From NCBI GenBank assembly GCA_963719805.1, contig CAVRDF010000008.1:682001-746000 (forward strand): 64,000 nucleotides of DNA, in the 5' to 3' direction. Made by a program: the position numbers and the translations under genes. Every line of letters starts with the position of its first letter. Position 1 is the first letter of the stretch. The DNA is from JAMXLO01 sp963719805. Its GTDB lineage: Bacteria > Pseudomonadota > Alphaproteobacteria > Acetobacterales > Acetobacteraceae. Of this stretch, positions 46,219 to 55,177 are shown one piece after another. Below the pieces are notes generated by a model. It searched no databases, had not been told where the DNA came from, and saw nothing but the letters and a program-made list of their open reading frames with translations.

Positions 46219-47301
46219 ATGCTTGGCGAAGCCCGCGTTGACATCACCGATGTCTCCGTCTTCTTCCCGCTCTATCACGGCAGCAGCCGCAGCCTGAAGA
46301 AAACCGTGATGGCAGCCGCATCCGGCCGGCTCGGCCAGGATCAACAATCGCGAGTCGTCGTCCAGGCATTGCGTGACATTTCGTTTTCCCTCACCAGCGG
46401 CGATCGTCTCGGTCTCATCGGCATCAATGGCGCCGGCAAGACGACGCTGCTGCGCACGCTTGCCGGCATATACGAACCAGTGAGCGGCCATCTCCGCGTG
46501 CAAGGCAGCCTCAATGCCATGCTCGACACCACGCTTGGCATGAACGTCGACCTCACCGGACGCGAAAACATTCAGTTGCGCGGTTTATACAACGGCCTCA
46601 CGCGCGCGAACTTGCCGCAGCTCGAACGCGACGTGGCAAGCTTCGCCGGATTGGGTGACTTTCTCGATCTGCCGGTGCGCACCTATTCCGCGGGCATGGG
46701 CGTACGGCTCAGTTTCGCCCTGGCTACCGCGATCCGGCCACAGATCCTGCTGATGGATGAATGGTTCCTGGCTGGCGACGCGGAGTTCCTCGAGCGCGCT
46801 CGTGATCGCCTGGAGACGATGGTCCGCGGTACCGAAATACTCGTCTTGTCGACCCACAACATCGAAGTCGTACGCAGCTGGTGCACACGCGTGTTGTGGC
46901 TCGATCAGGGACGCATTCGCGCCGACGGTGCACCGGACGACGTTATCTCCGGTTACCTTGGTCACCCAGTGACGGACGCAGTCACACCGAAGTTAGGAGT
47001 TCGAATGATGCTGGTTCGCATGTTGACGATGCGCGTGGTTCCCGAACGGCTCGACGACTGGATGAAATACACCCGCGACATCGGGTTTCCCGGCATGTTG
47101 CGCCAGCCCGGTTGCAGCCGCATCTATCGCCTGCACAAACACGGCGCTGCCAGCGAGTACCAGGTCGTCACCATCTGGGACAGCCGCGAGGATCTCGAGC
47201 GCTTCCGCGCGAGCGACGACATGCGCGCGCTCAGCGCGTCGGCCAAGGACCTGACCATTCCTCCTTACGACGAAGTCCTCTACGACCTGATCGAGGACTG
47301 A
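46219..47301 (+). CDS. Polysaccharide export ATPase (Wzt-like) fused to an antibiotic-biosynthesis-monooxygenase domain
   Basis: 360 residues in one frame. Residues 1-257 are an ABC ATPase: Walker A GINGAGKTT near 75, ENIQLRGLYNGLTR near 115, the degenerate signature TYSAGMGVRLSFALA near 155, and Walker B ILLMDEWFLAGDAEF near 177. From residue 263, MMLVRMLTMRVVPERLDDWMKYTRDIGFPGMLRQPGC to the end is an ABM-type ferredoxin-fold domain. AGGAG at 46995-46999 lies five bases before an ATG at 47005, so the ABM part may also be made as a separate 98-residue protein. The usual Wzt C-terminal glycan-binding domain is absent. Confidence 0.88.
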   Translation: MLGEARVDITDVSVFFPLYHGSSRSLKKTVMAAASGRLGQDQQSRVVVQALRDISFSLTSGDRLGLIGINGAGKTTLLRTLAGIYEPVSGHLRVQGSLNAMLDTTLGMNVDLTGRENIQLRGLYNGLTRANLPQLERDVASFAGLGDFLDLPVRTYSAGMGVRLSFALATAIRPQILLMDEWFLAGDAEFLERARDRLETMVRGTEILVLSTHNIEVVRSWCTRVLWLDQGRIRADGAPDDVISGYLGHPVTDAVTPKLGVRMMLVRMLTMRVVPERLDDWMKYTRDIGFPGMLRQPGCSRIYRLHKHGAASEYQVVTIWDSREDLERFRASDDMRALSASAKDLTIPPYDEVLYDLIED

Positions 47302-47306
47302 TCGCA

Positions 47307-48485
47307 ATGGCTATCCTGCCATTGTCCGACATAACAGTGCTCGAATTCAGCCACACGGTGATGGGTCCGTCCTGCGGCGTCGTGCTCGCCGATTTGGGCG
47401 CCGACGTTATCCGCGTCGAACCCGCGCCGGATGGCGACCGCACCCGCCGCCTGCATGGCTTTGCGACCGGCTTCTTCGCCTATTTCAATCGCAACAAGCG
47501 CTGCATCTGCATCGATGTGAAATCGCCGGACGGCCTCGCTGTCGCACAGGACCTGTTGCGCAGGGCCGACGTGCTGATCGAGAATTTCGGTCCCGGCACG
47601 ATGGACCGCCTCGGCCTCGGCTGGGATGCCGTGCACACGATCAACCCGCGGCTGATCTACTGCGCGTTGAAAGGCTTCCTCCCGGGCCCGTACGAACATC
47701 GCCCCTCGCTTGACGAAATCGCGCAATTCATGACCGGTCTCGCCTACATGACCGGGCCGCCCGGCCAGCCCTTGCGCGCCGGTGCATCGGTGATCGACAT
47801 CATGGGTGGCGTGATGGGCGACATCGCCATACTCGCCGCGCTGCGCCAGCGCGAGAAGGATGGCGAGGGCCGTCACATCACCAGCGCGCTGTACGAAAGC
47901 TCGGCGTTTCTTGTCGGCCAGCATATGGCCGGTGAGGCAGCCACCGGCACACCGCCGCCGCCGATGCCGGCGCGCAGCGGTGCCTGGGGCATCTACGAAA
48001 CCTTCGAGACGCTGAACGGCGAGAAGTTGTTCATCGGCATCACCTCCGACAATCACTGGCGCGCATTCTGTGCCCGGTTCGATCGCTCCGATCTGCTGGC
48101 CGATACACGCTTCACCACCAACAACGACCGGGTAAAGAACCGGCCGGCCTTGCGCGAAATCGTCGCGGCGATCGTGCGTGCGCATCCGATCAAGGATCTC
48201 GAACGCAGCATGGATGAAGCCAACATTCCGTTCTCGCCGGTGCGCACACCATCCGATCTGTTTGACGATCCGCAACTCAATGCGTTCGGCCGCGCGCTCG
48301 AAGTTAGGATGCCGAAAGGCAACATCGCCAAGCTTCCCTCGCTGCCGTTCTGCATCGATGACGAAGCACCGGCGCTGCGCATGCAGCCGCCTACTGCCGG
48401 ACAGCACACCGATGCTATTCTCGCCGATCTCGGCTATTCCGCGCAGCACATCGCCGCATTGCGCGGAACCAAAGCGGTCGCATAG
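47307..48485 (+). CDS. CaiB/BaiF-family (class III) CoA-transferase
   Basis: A 392-residue enzyme. ITVLEFSHTVMGPSCGVVLADLGADVIRVEPAP at the start and FAYFNRNKRCICIDVKSPDG near 55 are typical. LIENFGPGTMDRLGLGWD lies near 90. RPSLDEIAQFMTGLAYMTGPPGQPLRAGASVIDIMGG near 140 includes the family Asp that forms the acyl anhydride. It transfers CoA between carboxylic acids by an ordered mechanism. Five bases after the ABM-domain stop, so the ABM segment and this gene may form the functional pair rather than the ATPase. Confidence 0.92.
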   Translation: MAILPLSDITVLEFSHTVMGPSCGVVLADLGADVIRVEPAPDGDRTRRLHGFATGFFAYFNRNKRCICIDVKSPDGLAVAQDLLRRADVLIENFGPGTMDRLGLGWDAVHTINPRLIYCALKGFLPGPYEHRPSLDEIAQFMTGLAYMTGPPGQPLRAGASVIDIMGGVMGDIAILAALRQREKDGEGRHITSALYESSAFLVGQHMAGEAATGTPPPPMPARSGAWGIYETFETLNGEKLFIGITSDNHWRAFCARFDRSDLLADTRFTTNNDRVKNRPALREIVAAIVRAHPIKDLERSMDEANIPFSPVRTPSDLFDDPQLNAFGRALEVRMPKGNIAKLPSLPFCIDDEAPALRMQPPTAGQHTDAILADLGYSAQHIAALRGTKAVA

Positions 48486-48496
48486 GACCAATAACC

Positions 48497-49898
48497 ATGC
48501 TTGAGCAAAACCTCGATTGCCTGGTTGAATCGGCGGACGACGCCCGCCCGCTGCACGCCGTGCGCCCGTCCGGCCTCGCCACATTCCTCGAGCGCCTGCC
48601 GAACGCCCAGAGTGCGTTCCTACGCCAGCTCGACTTCAAGGGCGCCGCACAGGAACTGGTATTCCTGCCAAGTGATGCAGGCATCGTTGGCGCGGCAATT
48701 GGCCTCGGCGAGGACGCATCGCCCGCGGCATTTGGCAATCTCGCATTCCGTCTGCCGGAAGGCGCTCCATGGCAGCTGCAACCCGGCGAGTACCGATCCC
48801 GCTGTCGCCACACTCGGCTACTGCGGCGGCGCCTATCGCTACGGCGCGCTGAAGTCCAGCAGCAAACGTGCCGCCGCCCGTCTCGTCGCACCCGAGGGGC
48901 AGGCACGCAGCCGATCTGCCGCCGCCGCAACCTGGATGGTTCGCGATCTCGTCAATACTCCCGCCAATCTGCTTGGCCCGCGGGAACTCGCGGAGTTCGC
49001 CATTTCGCTCGGCAAGCGCTACGGCGCGAAAACTGAACTGATCGCCGGCGACGCACTCGACAGCGGTTATCCCACTGTCGCCACCGTCGGTCGCGGCTCG
49101 GCGCGTCCGCCGCACGTCGCCATCCTGCGCTGGTCCGGCAGCAAGGCGCATGCCAACGCGCCGCTGGTCGCGCTGTGCGGGAAGGGTGTGTGCTTCGACA
49201 CCGGCGGCTACGATCTGAAGCCTTCCTCCGGCATGCTGCGGATGAAGAAGGACATGGGTGGCGGGGCGACAGTCCTGGGTCTCGCCCGCATGATCATGGA
49301 TGCGGATCTGCCGATACGCTTGGTCGTCCGCGTCGGCTGCGTCGAGAACTCGGTCTCCGGCAACGCAATGCGCCCGCTTGACGTCGTCCGCACGCGCAAA
49401 GGCATTACTGTCGAAATCGGCAACACCGATGCCGAAGGCCGCCTGGTCTTATGCGACCTGTTGGCCGACGCCAGCGATGAATCGCCGGCCCTCATCGTCG
49501 ATTGCGCCACTCTCACCGGTGCCGCACGCGTCGCACTCGGGCCCGATCTGCCGGCGATGTTCTGCAATGACGATGCCTGGGCTGAAACATTGCTGCGCAA
49601 CGGCAGCGCACAGCATGATCCGTTATGGCGCATGCCATTGTGGGCAAATTATTCTTCCTGGCTGGACAGCAGCATTGCCGATACCAACAACGTTTCGTCA
49701 AAGCCACATGCCGGTGCCATTACAGCAGCGTTGTTTCTTCAGCGATTTGTCGCTCCCGATGTGGCATGGGCGCACTTTGATCTGTACGCCTGGAACGATT
49801 CCACCTCGCCTGGACGGCCAGAAGGCGGTGAGGCTTATGCCATGCGCGCATTGCTCGCGGCAGTCACGGAAAGATTGGCCAGTTCGCCTGCACGTTGA
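48497..49898 (+). pseudogene. M17 leucyl aminopeptidase family gene with an apparent frameshift
   Basis: The N-terminal part reads from ATG 48497 (MLEQNLDCLVES) to WQLQPGEY at 48793. The rest continues one base on, from GAT at 48795 (DPAVATLGYCGGAYRYG) to 49898. Skipping the C at 48794 gives one protein of about 466 residues. The catalytic domain is complete: GKGVCFDTGG, LRMKKDMGGGATVLG and NTDAEGRLVLCDLL provide the metal ligands, Lys and Arg of the family. As written the catalytic part has no good start, so the gene is broken or the sequence has an inserted base at AGTACC. Confidence 0.88.
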
Positions 49899-49922
49899 GT
49901 GATCGCCGCATTGAGTGATCGC
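49895..49922 (+). repeat. Short tandem direct repeat
   Basis: TTGAGTGATCGC occurs at 49895-49906 and again at 49911-49922, starting in the stop codon of the aminopeptidase gene. Probably a 16-base tandem duplication. Confidence 0.6.
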
Positions 49923-50064
49923 GCTGTCGTGAAGCAGCACGGCAACCAAACGGCTTCGCCCGCGCAATGGAATTGACGTAGTATCGATCCTGACCCAGTT
50001 TGATTGGGTGCGCCGATTCGTCTGGCCCACCAAGAATCCGGGTATCTTTCAGAAAGGAAATATC

Positions 50065-50454
50065 ATGGCTGCCAATCCTAACGCCGATCAGATGGTCGGC
50101 ATCCTACGGGAGACGGTTGTCGCGCTCGTGCGGCGCGATGGTCCCGATTTGTCAGCTCGTCAACTCGGTGTGTTCCTCACCTGCTACCTGCGCGACGGCG
50201 GGCATACCGTGCGCGGGCTCGCCGCCGAACTTAACGTTTCGAAGCCGGCAATCACCCGCGCACTCGATCGCCTGGGTGAACTCGATCTCGCCCGTCGTAA
50301 AGTCGATCCCCTCGATCGCCGCAGCATCCTCGTGCAGCGTACGCTGAAGGGCGCCGCATTCCTTCGCGATCTTCGCTCGATCATGGGTGAAGCGGCGTCG
50401 CCATCTAAACGTTCGGCGTCGGAAGCAACCACGCGTCGCACCGCGACGGCCTGA
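50065..50454 (+). CDS. MarR-type transcriptional regulator
   Basis: A 129-residue winged-helix protein: DLSARQLGVFLTCYLRDGGHTVRGLAAELNVSKPAITRALDRLGELDLARRKVDPLDRRSILVQRT is the helix-turn-helix and wing of the MarR family. Helices for dimerisation are short; the C-terminus is a Ser/Thr/Arg-rich tail. AAAGGAAA lies well placed before ATG 50065. The only clear transcription factor encoded in the window; its targets and ligand are unknown. Confidence 0.87.
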   Translation: MAANPNADQMVGILRETVVALVRRDGPDLSARQLGVFLTCYLRDGGHTVRGLAAELNVSKPAITRALDRLGELDLARRKVDPLDRRSILVQRTLKGAAFLRDLRSIMGEAASPSKRSASEATTRRTATA

Positions 50455-50470
50455 CCAATCCACCAATACG

Positions 50471-50493
50471 CCTCCCCCGCTACTCGGGGGAGG
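50471..50493. terminator. Bidirectional terminator-like palindrome
   Basis: CCTCCCCCG-CTACT-CGGGGGAGG, a perfect 9-bp stem between the convergent MarR and WecA-like genes. Similar C/G-rich palindromes occur as scattered repeats in GC-rich alphaproteobacteria, so it may also be a repeat element. Confidence 0.55.
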
Positions 50494-50519
50494 GCCGGCT
50501 CAAGCGCCTGGCGAGGCTG

Positions 50520-51575
50520 CTACCCCCACCGCCCCAGCTCCGCCGCCATTGCGCGACGCACCACAAACGCCAGCCAGCAAATTTGCGGCAGTAACGTCAG
50601 TAACGGAACAACCGGCTTCATCGCCGGAGCCGCCGCAATGAACACCAGCGCGCAGACACCTCCAAACGCGGCGAAGCCCCAATGAACCAGCGTCACCGCC
50701 ACCGCCGGGACCCCGGAACGCTGCGCTACCTGATACAGATGACCGCGATGCGGCGCCGTCAATTGCTCACCGGCGACGCCGCGCCGCACCAGCGTGAACG
50801 CCACGTCGAATAGCACGCCGGACAGCAGCATCGGGACGACAAGAAACGATAGTTCCACGTTCTCCAGCCGGCTCGCCGCCACTGCCAGCACCGCGAGAAT
50901 GAAGCCGCAGAACTGGCTGCCGACATCGCCCATGAAGATGCGCGCCCGGGGGAAATTGAACGGCAGGAATCCCACCAGACCCGCGGCCAGCAGCAACGCC
51001 GCGAAATAGGCGAACCAGCCGCCGTGCAGCGCGGCGATGACGCACAGGAAGCCTGCCGCGATCAGCGCCACGCCCCCCGCCAAACCGTTCAGCCCGTCGA
51101 TGAAGTTCATCGCGTTGGTTGCGAACAGCAGCCATAGCGCCGTCGCCGGCGCCCCGACCCAGCCAACGTAAAGTGGACCAACATAGGGAAGCCGATAGTC
51201 CACCACGTAGATTCCGCTGCCCACGGCAACCAGCGTCGCCAGCACCTGCGCGCCCAGCTTCACCGTGAACTTCCAGTCGTACATATCGTCCAGGAATGAC
51301 ACCACGGCGATCGCCACCGACGCTTCGATCACACCGATGAAATATGGGTCCGCCAGACGCGAGAATTGCGCGAACTGGTAAAGCACCGCGATGCCAACGA
51401 GGAAGGCCACGACGATGCCGACGCCACCGCCTTTCGGCGTGTCGAGCGTATGCACCTTGCGCGGATCCGGCCGGTCCAACACCCGCACCGTGATCATGAT
51501 CCGCACCACGACAGCGGACAGCAGTGCGAGCGATGCGGCAAACGCCAGATGGCGCAGCAGGGCAACTAGAGTCAT
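50520..51575 (-). CDS. Undecaprenyl-phosphate sugar-1-phosphate transferase (MraY/WecA-like, GT4)
   Basis: A 351-residue polytopic protein with about ten membrane helices. Motifs are KVHTLDTPKGGG near residue 40, FLDDMYDWKF near 93 (Mg-binding DD), NAMNFIDGLNGLAGG near 153, FMGDVGSQFCGF near 213 and the cytoplasmic loop TAPHRGHLYQVAQRSG near 272. It links a sugar-1-phosphate to the lipid carrier, the first step of a glycan assembled on undecaprenyl phosphate. The ribosome binding site GAGGAG is inside a perfect hairpin (51578-51601). Confidence 0.92.
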   Translation of the reverse strand: MTLVALLRHLAFAASLALLSAVVVRIMITVRVLDRPDPRKVHTLDTPKGGGVGIVVAFLVGIAVLYQFAQFSRLADPYFIGVIEASVAIAVVSFLDDMYDWKFTVKLGAQVLATLVAVGSGIYVVDYRLPYVGPLYVGWVGAPATALWLLFATNAMNFIDGLNGLAGGVALIAAGFLCVIAALHGGWFAYFAALLLAAGLVGFLPFNFPRARIFMGDVGSQFCGFILAVLAVAASRLENVELSFLVVPMLLSGVLFDVAFTLVRRGVAGEQLTAPHRGHLYQVAQRSGVPAVAVTLVHWGFAAFGGVCALVFIAAAPAMKPVVPLLTLLPQICWLAFVVRRAMAAELGRWG

Positions 51576-51577
51576 TC

Positions 51578-51601
51578 GGGCTCCTCACAATGGAGGAGCC
51601 C
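51578..51601 (-). promoter_or_regulatory. Hairpin containing the ribosome binding site of the WecA-like gene
   Basis: On the minus strand GGGCTCCTC-CATTGT-GAGGAGCCC forms a perfect 9-bp stem; the 3' arm carries GAGGAG five bases before the ATG at 51575. It may lower translation, or end transcription from the upstream binding-protein gene. Confidence 0.55.
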
Positions 51602-51626
51602 GATAACAGCCAACCGTGACCGCTGG

Positions 51627-52973
51627 CTAGCGGATGAAGCCTTCGAGCTCGTCCTTGGCCCAGGCAATCGACTGTTTGATGCTCTGTCCCGACATCAGCC
51701 TTGCCACCATGCCCGGCATGATATTGCGGTTCCAGATCTGCACCGCGATGTCCGGCGGCGCCGAAGAGCCCGGGATATAATATTGAGCGTCATGCCACGG
51801 CCGCACCGGATAGTTGTAGATCGTGCCCTTCGGCGGCTCCACGTCAGACCATATCGGCAGGTCCGACATAGATTCAAACGGCGGAATGTCGTACCCCACA
51901 ACAGCGGTGGACAGTGACTCAACCTGCTCGCGCTGCGACAGGTATTCGATGATCTCCTTCGCGGCGGTCTTGTTCTGCGCGAATGACCAGATGCCCCAGA
52001 AATAAGGCCGATGCGGCACCAGCCGTCCCTTCGCGCCGCGCGGATTCGGGAACGTCCAGCAGTCAGCCGCAACATCAGGCGCATCGCGCTTGGCGACTGC
52101 CCATGCCGATGGCGGATTGTAGATGAACGCCGCCTTGCCCGATATCAACGCGCGATTGTTCGATGCGTCGTCCCAGCTCACTGCGTCCGACGGCATGAAC
52201 TTGATCATCTTCGCGACGTATTCCATGCACTGCATCACGTTGTCGGAGTCGACGGTGATGTTGTTCTTGCCATCGACCAGATCGGCACCGAACGCACCAA
52301 ACGTCGCTCCCCACGTCTGATTGGCATCAGTGCTGTTGGAGCCGCAGCCAAAGCCGATCGGATAACCGGCCTTGAAGCCTGCCTCCGCCATCTTGAGCTG
52401 CGTGTCGTAGGTCCAGTCCTTGGCCACATCCGGTGACGATTGATGCGCCGGATACCAGGTCTGCACATCGATGCCGGCGAACTTCTTCAGCAGGCTGATG
52501 CGCGCGCAGGGTGTCAGTGGCGCGGAACCCCAACCCACCGGCACCGCCAGCCAATGTCCCTTGGAAACCCCCAGATATTCATAGGCATGACCCAGCTTCC
52601 CGTATTTCGCGGAAAGCCGGCCCATCACGTCGTCCACCGGCTCCAACGTGTCGCCATATTGCTGCACCGTCCACGAATCAAAGGCGAACACGTCGTGACC
52701 GGTCTTCGCCTGTGCCTCAGCAGCCATCGTGATGTTGATCTTGCTGCCGATGGAGGTGAGGAAATCCAACTCCACATCGACCTTGTTCTTCTCGGCCCAG
52801 GCATCCACCAGTTTTTTCATCGCCGCGTCGCCGGTTGGAACCCAGTGGTCCCACAGCGCAAGTTTCAGCTTGCCGGCCGCGCCCGCAGTGCGGATGTGCA
52901 CCAGCGGCAGGGCGGTAGCCGCGGCTCCCAGTTTCAGCGCATTGCGTCTAGTTACCTGCGTCTTCTTTGACAT
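51627..52973 (-). CDS. ABC transporter substrate-binding protein (family 1, sugar type)
   Basis: A 448-residue exported protein with a Tat-like leader (TRRNALKLGAAATALP). The mature start is KLKLALWDHWVPTGDAAMKKLVDAWAEKNKVDVELDFL. Then WAVPVGWGSAPLTPC near 125 and INPPSAWAVAKRDAPD-type sequence (AAFIYNPPSAWAVAK) near 300 follow. Such proteins bind sugars, polyols or other solutes in the periplasm. No permease or ATPase genes are adjacent, so it is an orphan in this window. AGGAGGGG precedes ATG 52973. Confidence 0.9.
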   Translation of the reverse strand: MSKKTQVTRRNALKLGAAATALPLVHIRTAGAAGKLKLALWDHWVPTGDAAMKKLVDAWAEKNKVDVELDFLTSIGSKINITMAAEAQAKTGHDVFAFDSWTVQQYGDTLEPVDDVMGRLSAKYGKLGHAYEYLGVSKGHWLAVPVGWGSAPLTPCARISLLKKFAGIDVQTWYPAHQSSPDVAKDWTYDTQLKMAEAGFKAGYPIGFGCGSNSTDANQTWGATFGAFGADLVDGKNNITVDSDNVMQCMEYVAKMIKFMPSDAVSWDDASNNRALISGKAAFIYNPPSAWAVAKRDAPDVAADCWTFPNPRGAKGRLVPHRPYFWGIWSFAQNKTAAKEIIEYLSQREQVESLSTAVVGYDIPPFESMSDLPIWSDVEPPKGTIYNYPVRPWHDAQYYIPGSSAPPDIAVQIWNRNIMPGMVARLMSGQSIKQSIAWAKDELEGFIR

Positions 52974-53073
52974 TCGTTCCCCTCCTGATCCCGGAATCCC
53001 TGCCGGGCACACTTAGTATCAGGCTGAACACCGAGCCTGTCACTCTGCTTGCCATCCCGTCGCCGAGGGATTA

Positions 53074-53088
53074 GAACATAATAAGAAC
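53074..53088. promoter_or_regulatory. LexA/SOS-box-like site
   Basis: GAAC-ATAATAA-GAAC exactly fits the alphaproteobacterial LexA box (GTTC-N7-GTTC on the other strand), with an A/T-only spacer. It lies 101 bases upstream of the substrate-binding protein and 178 bases upstream of the CapD-like gene; neither is a known SOS gene. Confidence 0.6.
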
Positions 53089-53265
53089 AAACACCGGGGC
53101 CAGCCTCCTCATGATGGCGACTTTTCTAGTGGCCCTGCCACCATTCATCTCACGGCACGACACGGCAGGCCGGAAAAAAATACTTTGAGACGATGGTTGG
53201 ACAGGCATATGGCGGTCTGATTCGGCGGGATATGCCACCTCGGCCGCCTGGGCTATAGGGGCGGC

Positions 53266-55177
53266 ATGACAGCGCGCCCGCTTGTCCGAGTCGCCGTGAA
53301 TGTCGCGATCGATGGGCTGCTGGCGGCGCTGGCCGTGCCGCTCGCCAGGATTATTGCCGACCCAGGCACCGCGTTGCTCCAGCCGCTTTGGCTGCTCCCA
53401 CTCGGCACCGTTACCTTGCTGTTGGCCGGCGCTCCATTCCGATTGGCCCGGCAGTACCTGGCGTTTCGCCGGGATCGGCGATCTGCTCGCAGTCGCCGGT
53501 TCCAGTACCCTCGCCGCCATTCTGTTCGCCGTCGTCACCACGCTGACCACGCCGGCGTCCGCGAATCCCGCCTTCCCGGCAATCCACGCGCTCACACTGC
53601 TTCTGCTGCTTGGCGCTCCTCGCGTCGCCTACCGCCAGTGGCGCCACCGTCCCGCAGGCAGGCGCCCTTCGGGCGACAGCGATGAAGCGCCCGTCGCGCT
53701 CGTTGTCGGCGCCATCGAGGACGTAGAGGTGTTCGTGCGCGCGCTCGGCGGCGACCGCCGGCAAGCCATGCGCATCGAGGGCCTGCTGGCGTCCGGCACC
53801 CGCCGGACCGGCCGGCGCATCCACGGTCACGAAATCCTCGGCGCCATCCACGACACCCCAGCCGTGCTGGAACGGCTGATGGCGGACAGACGGATGCCAA
53901 ACACCCTGGTGGTCGCCACACCGGATCTCCCCGGCGCGTCGCTGAGCTTGCTGGTCGCCCAGGCCGAACGCTACGGCGTGCGTATCCGCCGTGCCCCTCG
54001 CCCCACCGCTTTCGACTCCACGGCACTCACCGAACAAGGCCGCTCACTCGAACTGCGCCCAGTGGCGATCGAGGACCTGCTGAACCGCCCGCAGGTGCCG
54101 CTCGACCGGGAAGGCATGGCGCGCCTGATCCAGGGCCGCCGTGTCGTCGTCACCGGAGCTGGCGGCACGATCGGCAGCGAACTCGCCCGCCAGGTCGCAG
54201 CCCTTGGCCCGGAACGACTGATCCTGATCGACAATGGCGAATACGCCCTCTGGCTGATCGACCTGGAACTCGGCGAGCGCCACCCGCATGTCGCGCGTCA
54301 GGCGCTGCTCGTCGATATCCGCGATGAAGCCCGCATCCGTGCCGTCTTCGACCAATACCGCCCGGAACTCGTATTCCACGCTGCCGCGCTGAAGCACGTG
54401 CCCATGGTCGAGGCCAATCCGCAGGAGGGCCTGCTCACCAACGTCGCGGGCACGCGCCATGTTGCTGATGCGGCCCGCGCCGTCGGTGCTCTCGCCATGG
54501 TGCTGATCTCCACCGACAAGGCGGTGAACCCAACCTCGGTGATGGGTGCATCGAAGCGTCTCGCCGAGATGTACTGCCAGGCGCTCAACATCGCCGCCAA
54601 CGAGGCCGGCCACGGCATGCGCTGCATCACCGTGCGGTTTGGCAATGTGCTCGGCAGCACCGGCTCGGTGGTGCCGCTGTTCCAGCGTCAGCTCGAGCGC
54701 GGCGGCCCGCTCACCGTCACCCACCCCGATATGCAGCGCTACTTCATGACGGTGCGCGAGGCGGTTGGTCTGGTGCTGCAGGCCAGCGTTGTCGGAGGTG
54801 GTGAGAATGGCGGCATTTTCGTGCTCGATATGGGCAAGCCGGTGAAGATTGTGGACCTCGCCCGCCAGATCATCCGGCTGGCAGGCCTAACGCCAGAGCG
54901 TGACGTGGAAATCCGCTTCACCGGCCTGCGTCCCGGTGAAAAGCTGCATGAGGAGCTGTTCCACGGCAAGGAACCGCCAGAGCCGACAGCCTGGCCTGGG
55001 CTGCTGATGGCCACACCCCGCACCGCTGATCCGGCCATCGTCGGCCGGGCGATCGACGAGATCGCCACCGCCTGCCGCGGTGGCCAACCGCGGCTGGCCC
55101 TTGCTCTGCTCGGTCGTCTGGTGCCGGAATTCGAACACAACGCGGAAGGACTGATGCCTGTGGTGAGCCGCCCATGA
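53266..55177 (+). CDS. CapD/WbpM-like UDP-sugar 4,6-dehydratase/epimerase, apparent frameshift near the 5' end
   Basis: A four-helix membrane region precedes a Rossmann domain: MTARPLVRVAVNVAIDGLLAALAVPLARII, then PLWLLPLGTVTLLLAG, GDLLAVAGSSTLAAILFAVVT and AIHALTLLLLLGAPRVAY. The first two helices are in the frame of ATG 53266; the rest, from WRFAGIGDLL at 53459, is one base on, the shift falling in CAGTACCTGG. Catalytic features: GRRVVVTGAGGTIGSELARQV, FHAAALKHVPMVEANP, ISTDKAVNPTSVMGASKRLAE, VRFGNVLGSTGSVVPLF and GLRPGEKLHEELF. It makes UDP-4-keto-6-deoxy sugars for glycan assembly. It overlaps the aminotransferase by four bases. Without a correction, synthesis must begin inside the membrane region. 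Confidence 0.9.

Noticed and set aside
53071..53595. Minus-strand open frame starting near the SOS box as a possible SOS gene
   Set aside because: It is antisense to the CapD-like N-terminus, and its composition is that of a shadow frame.
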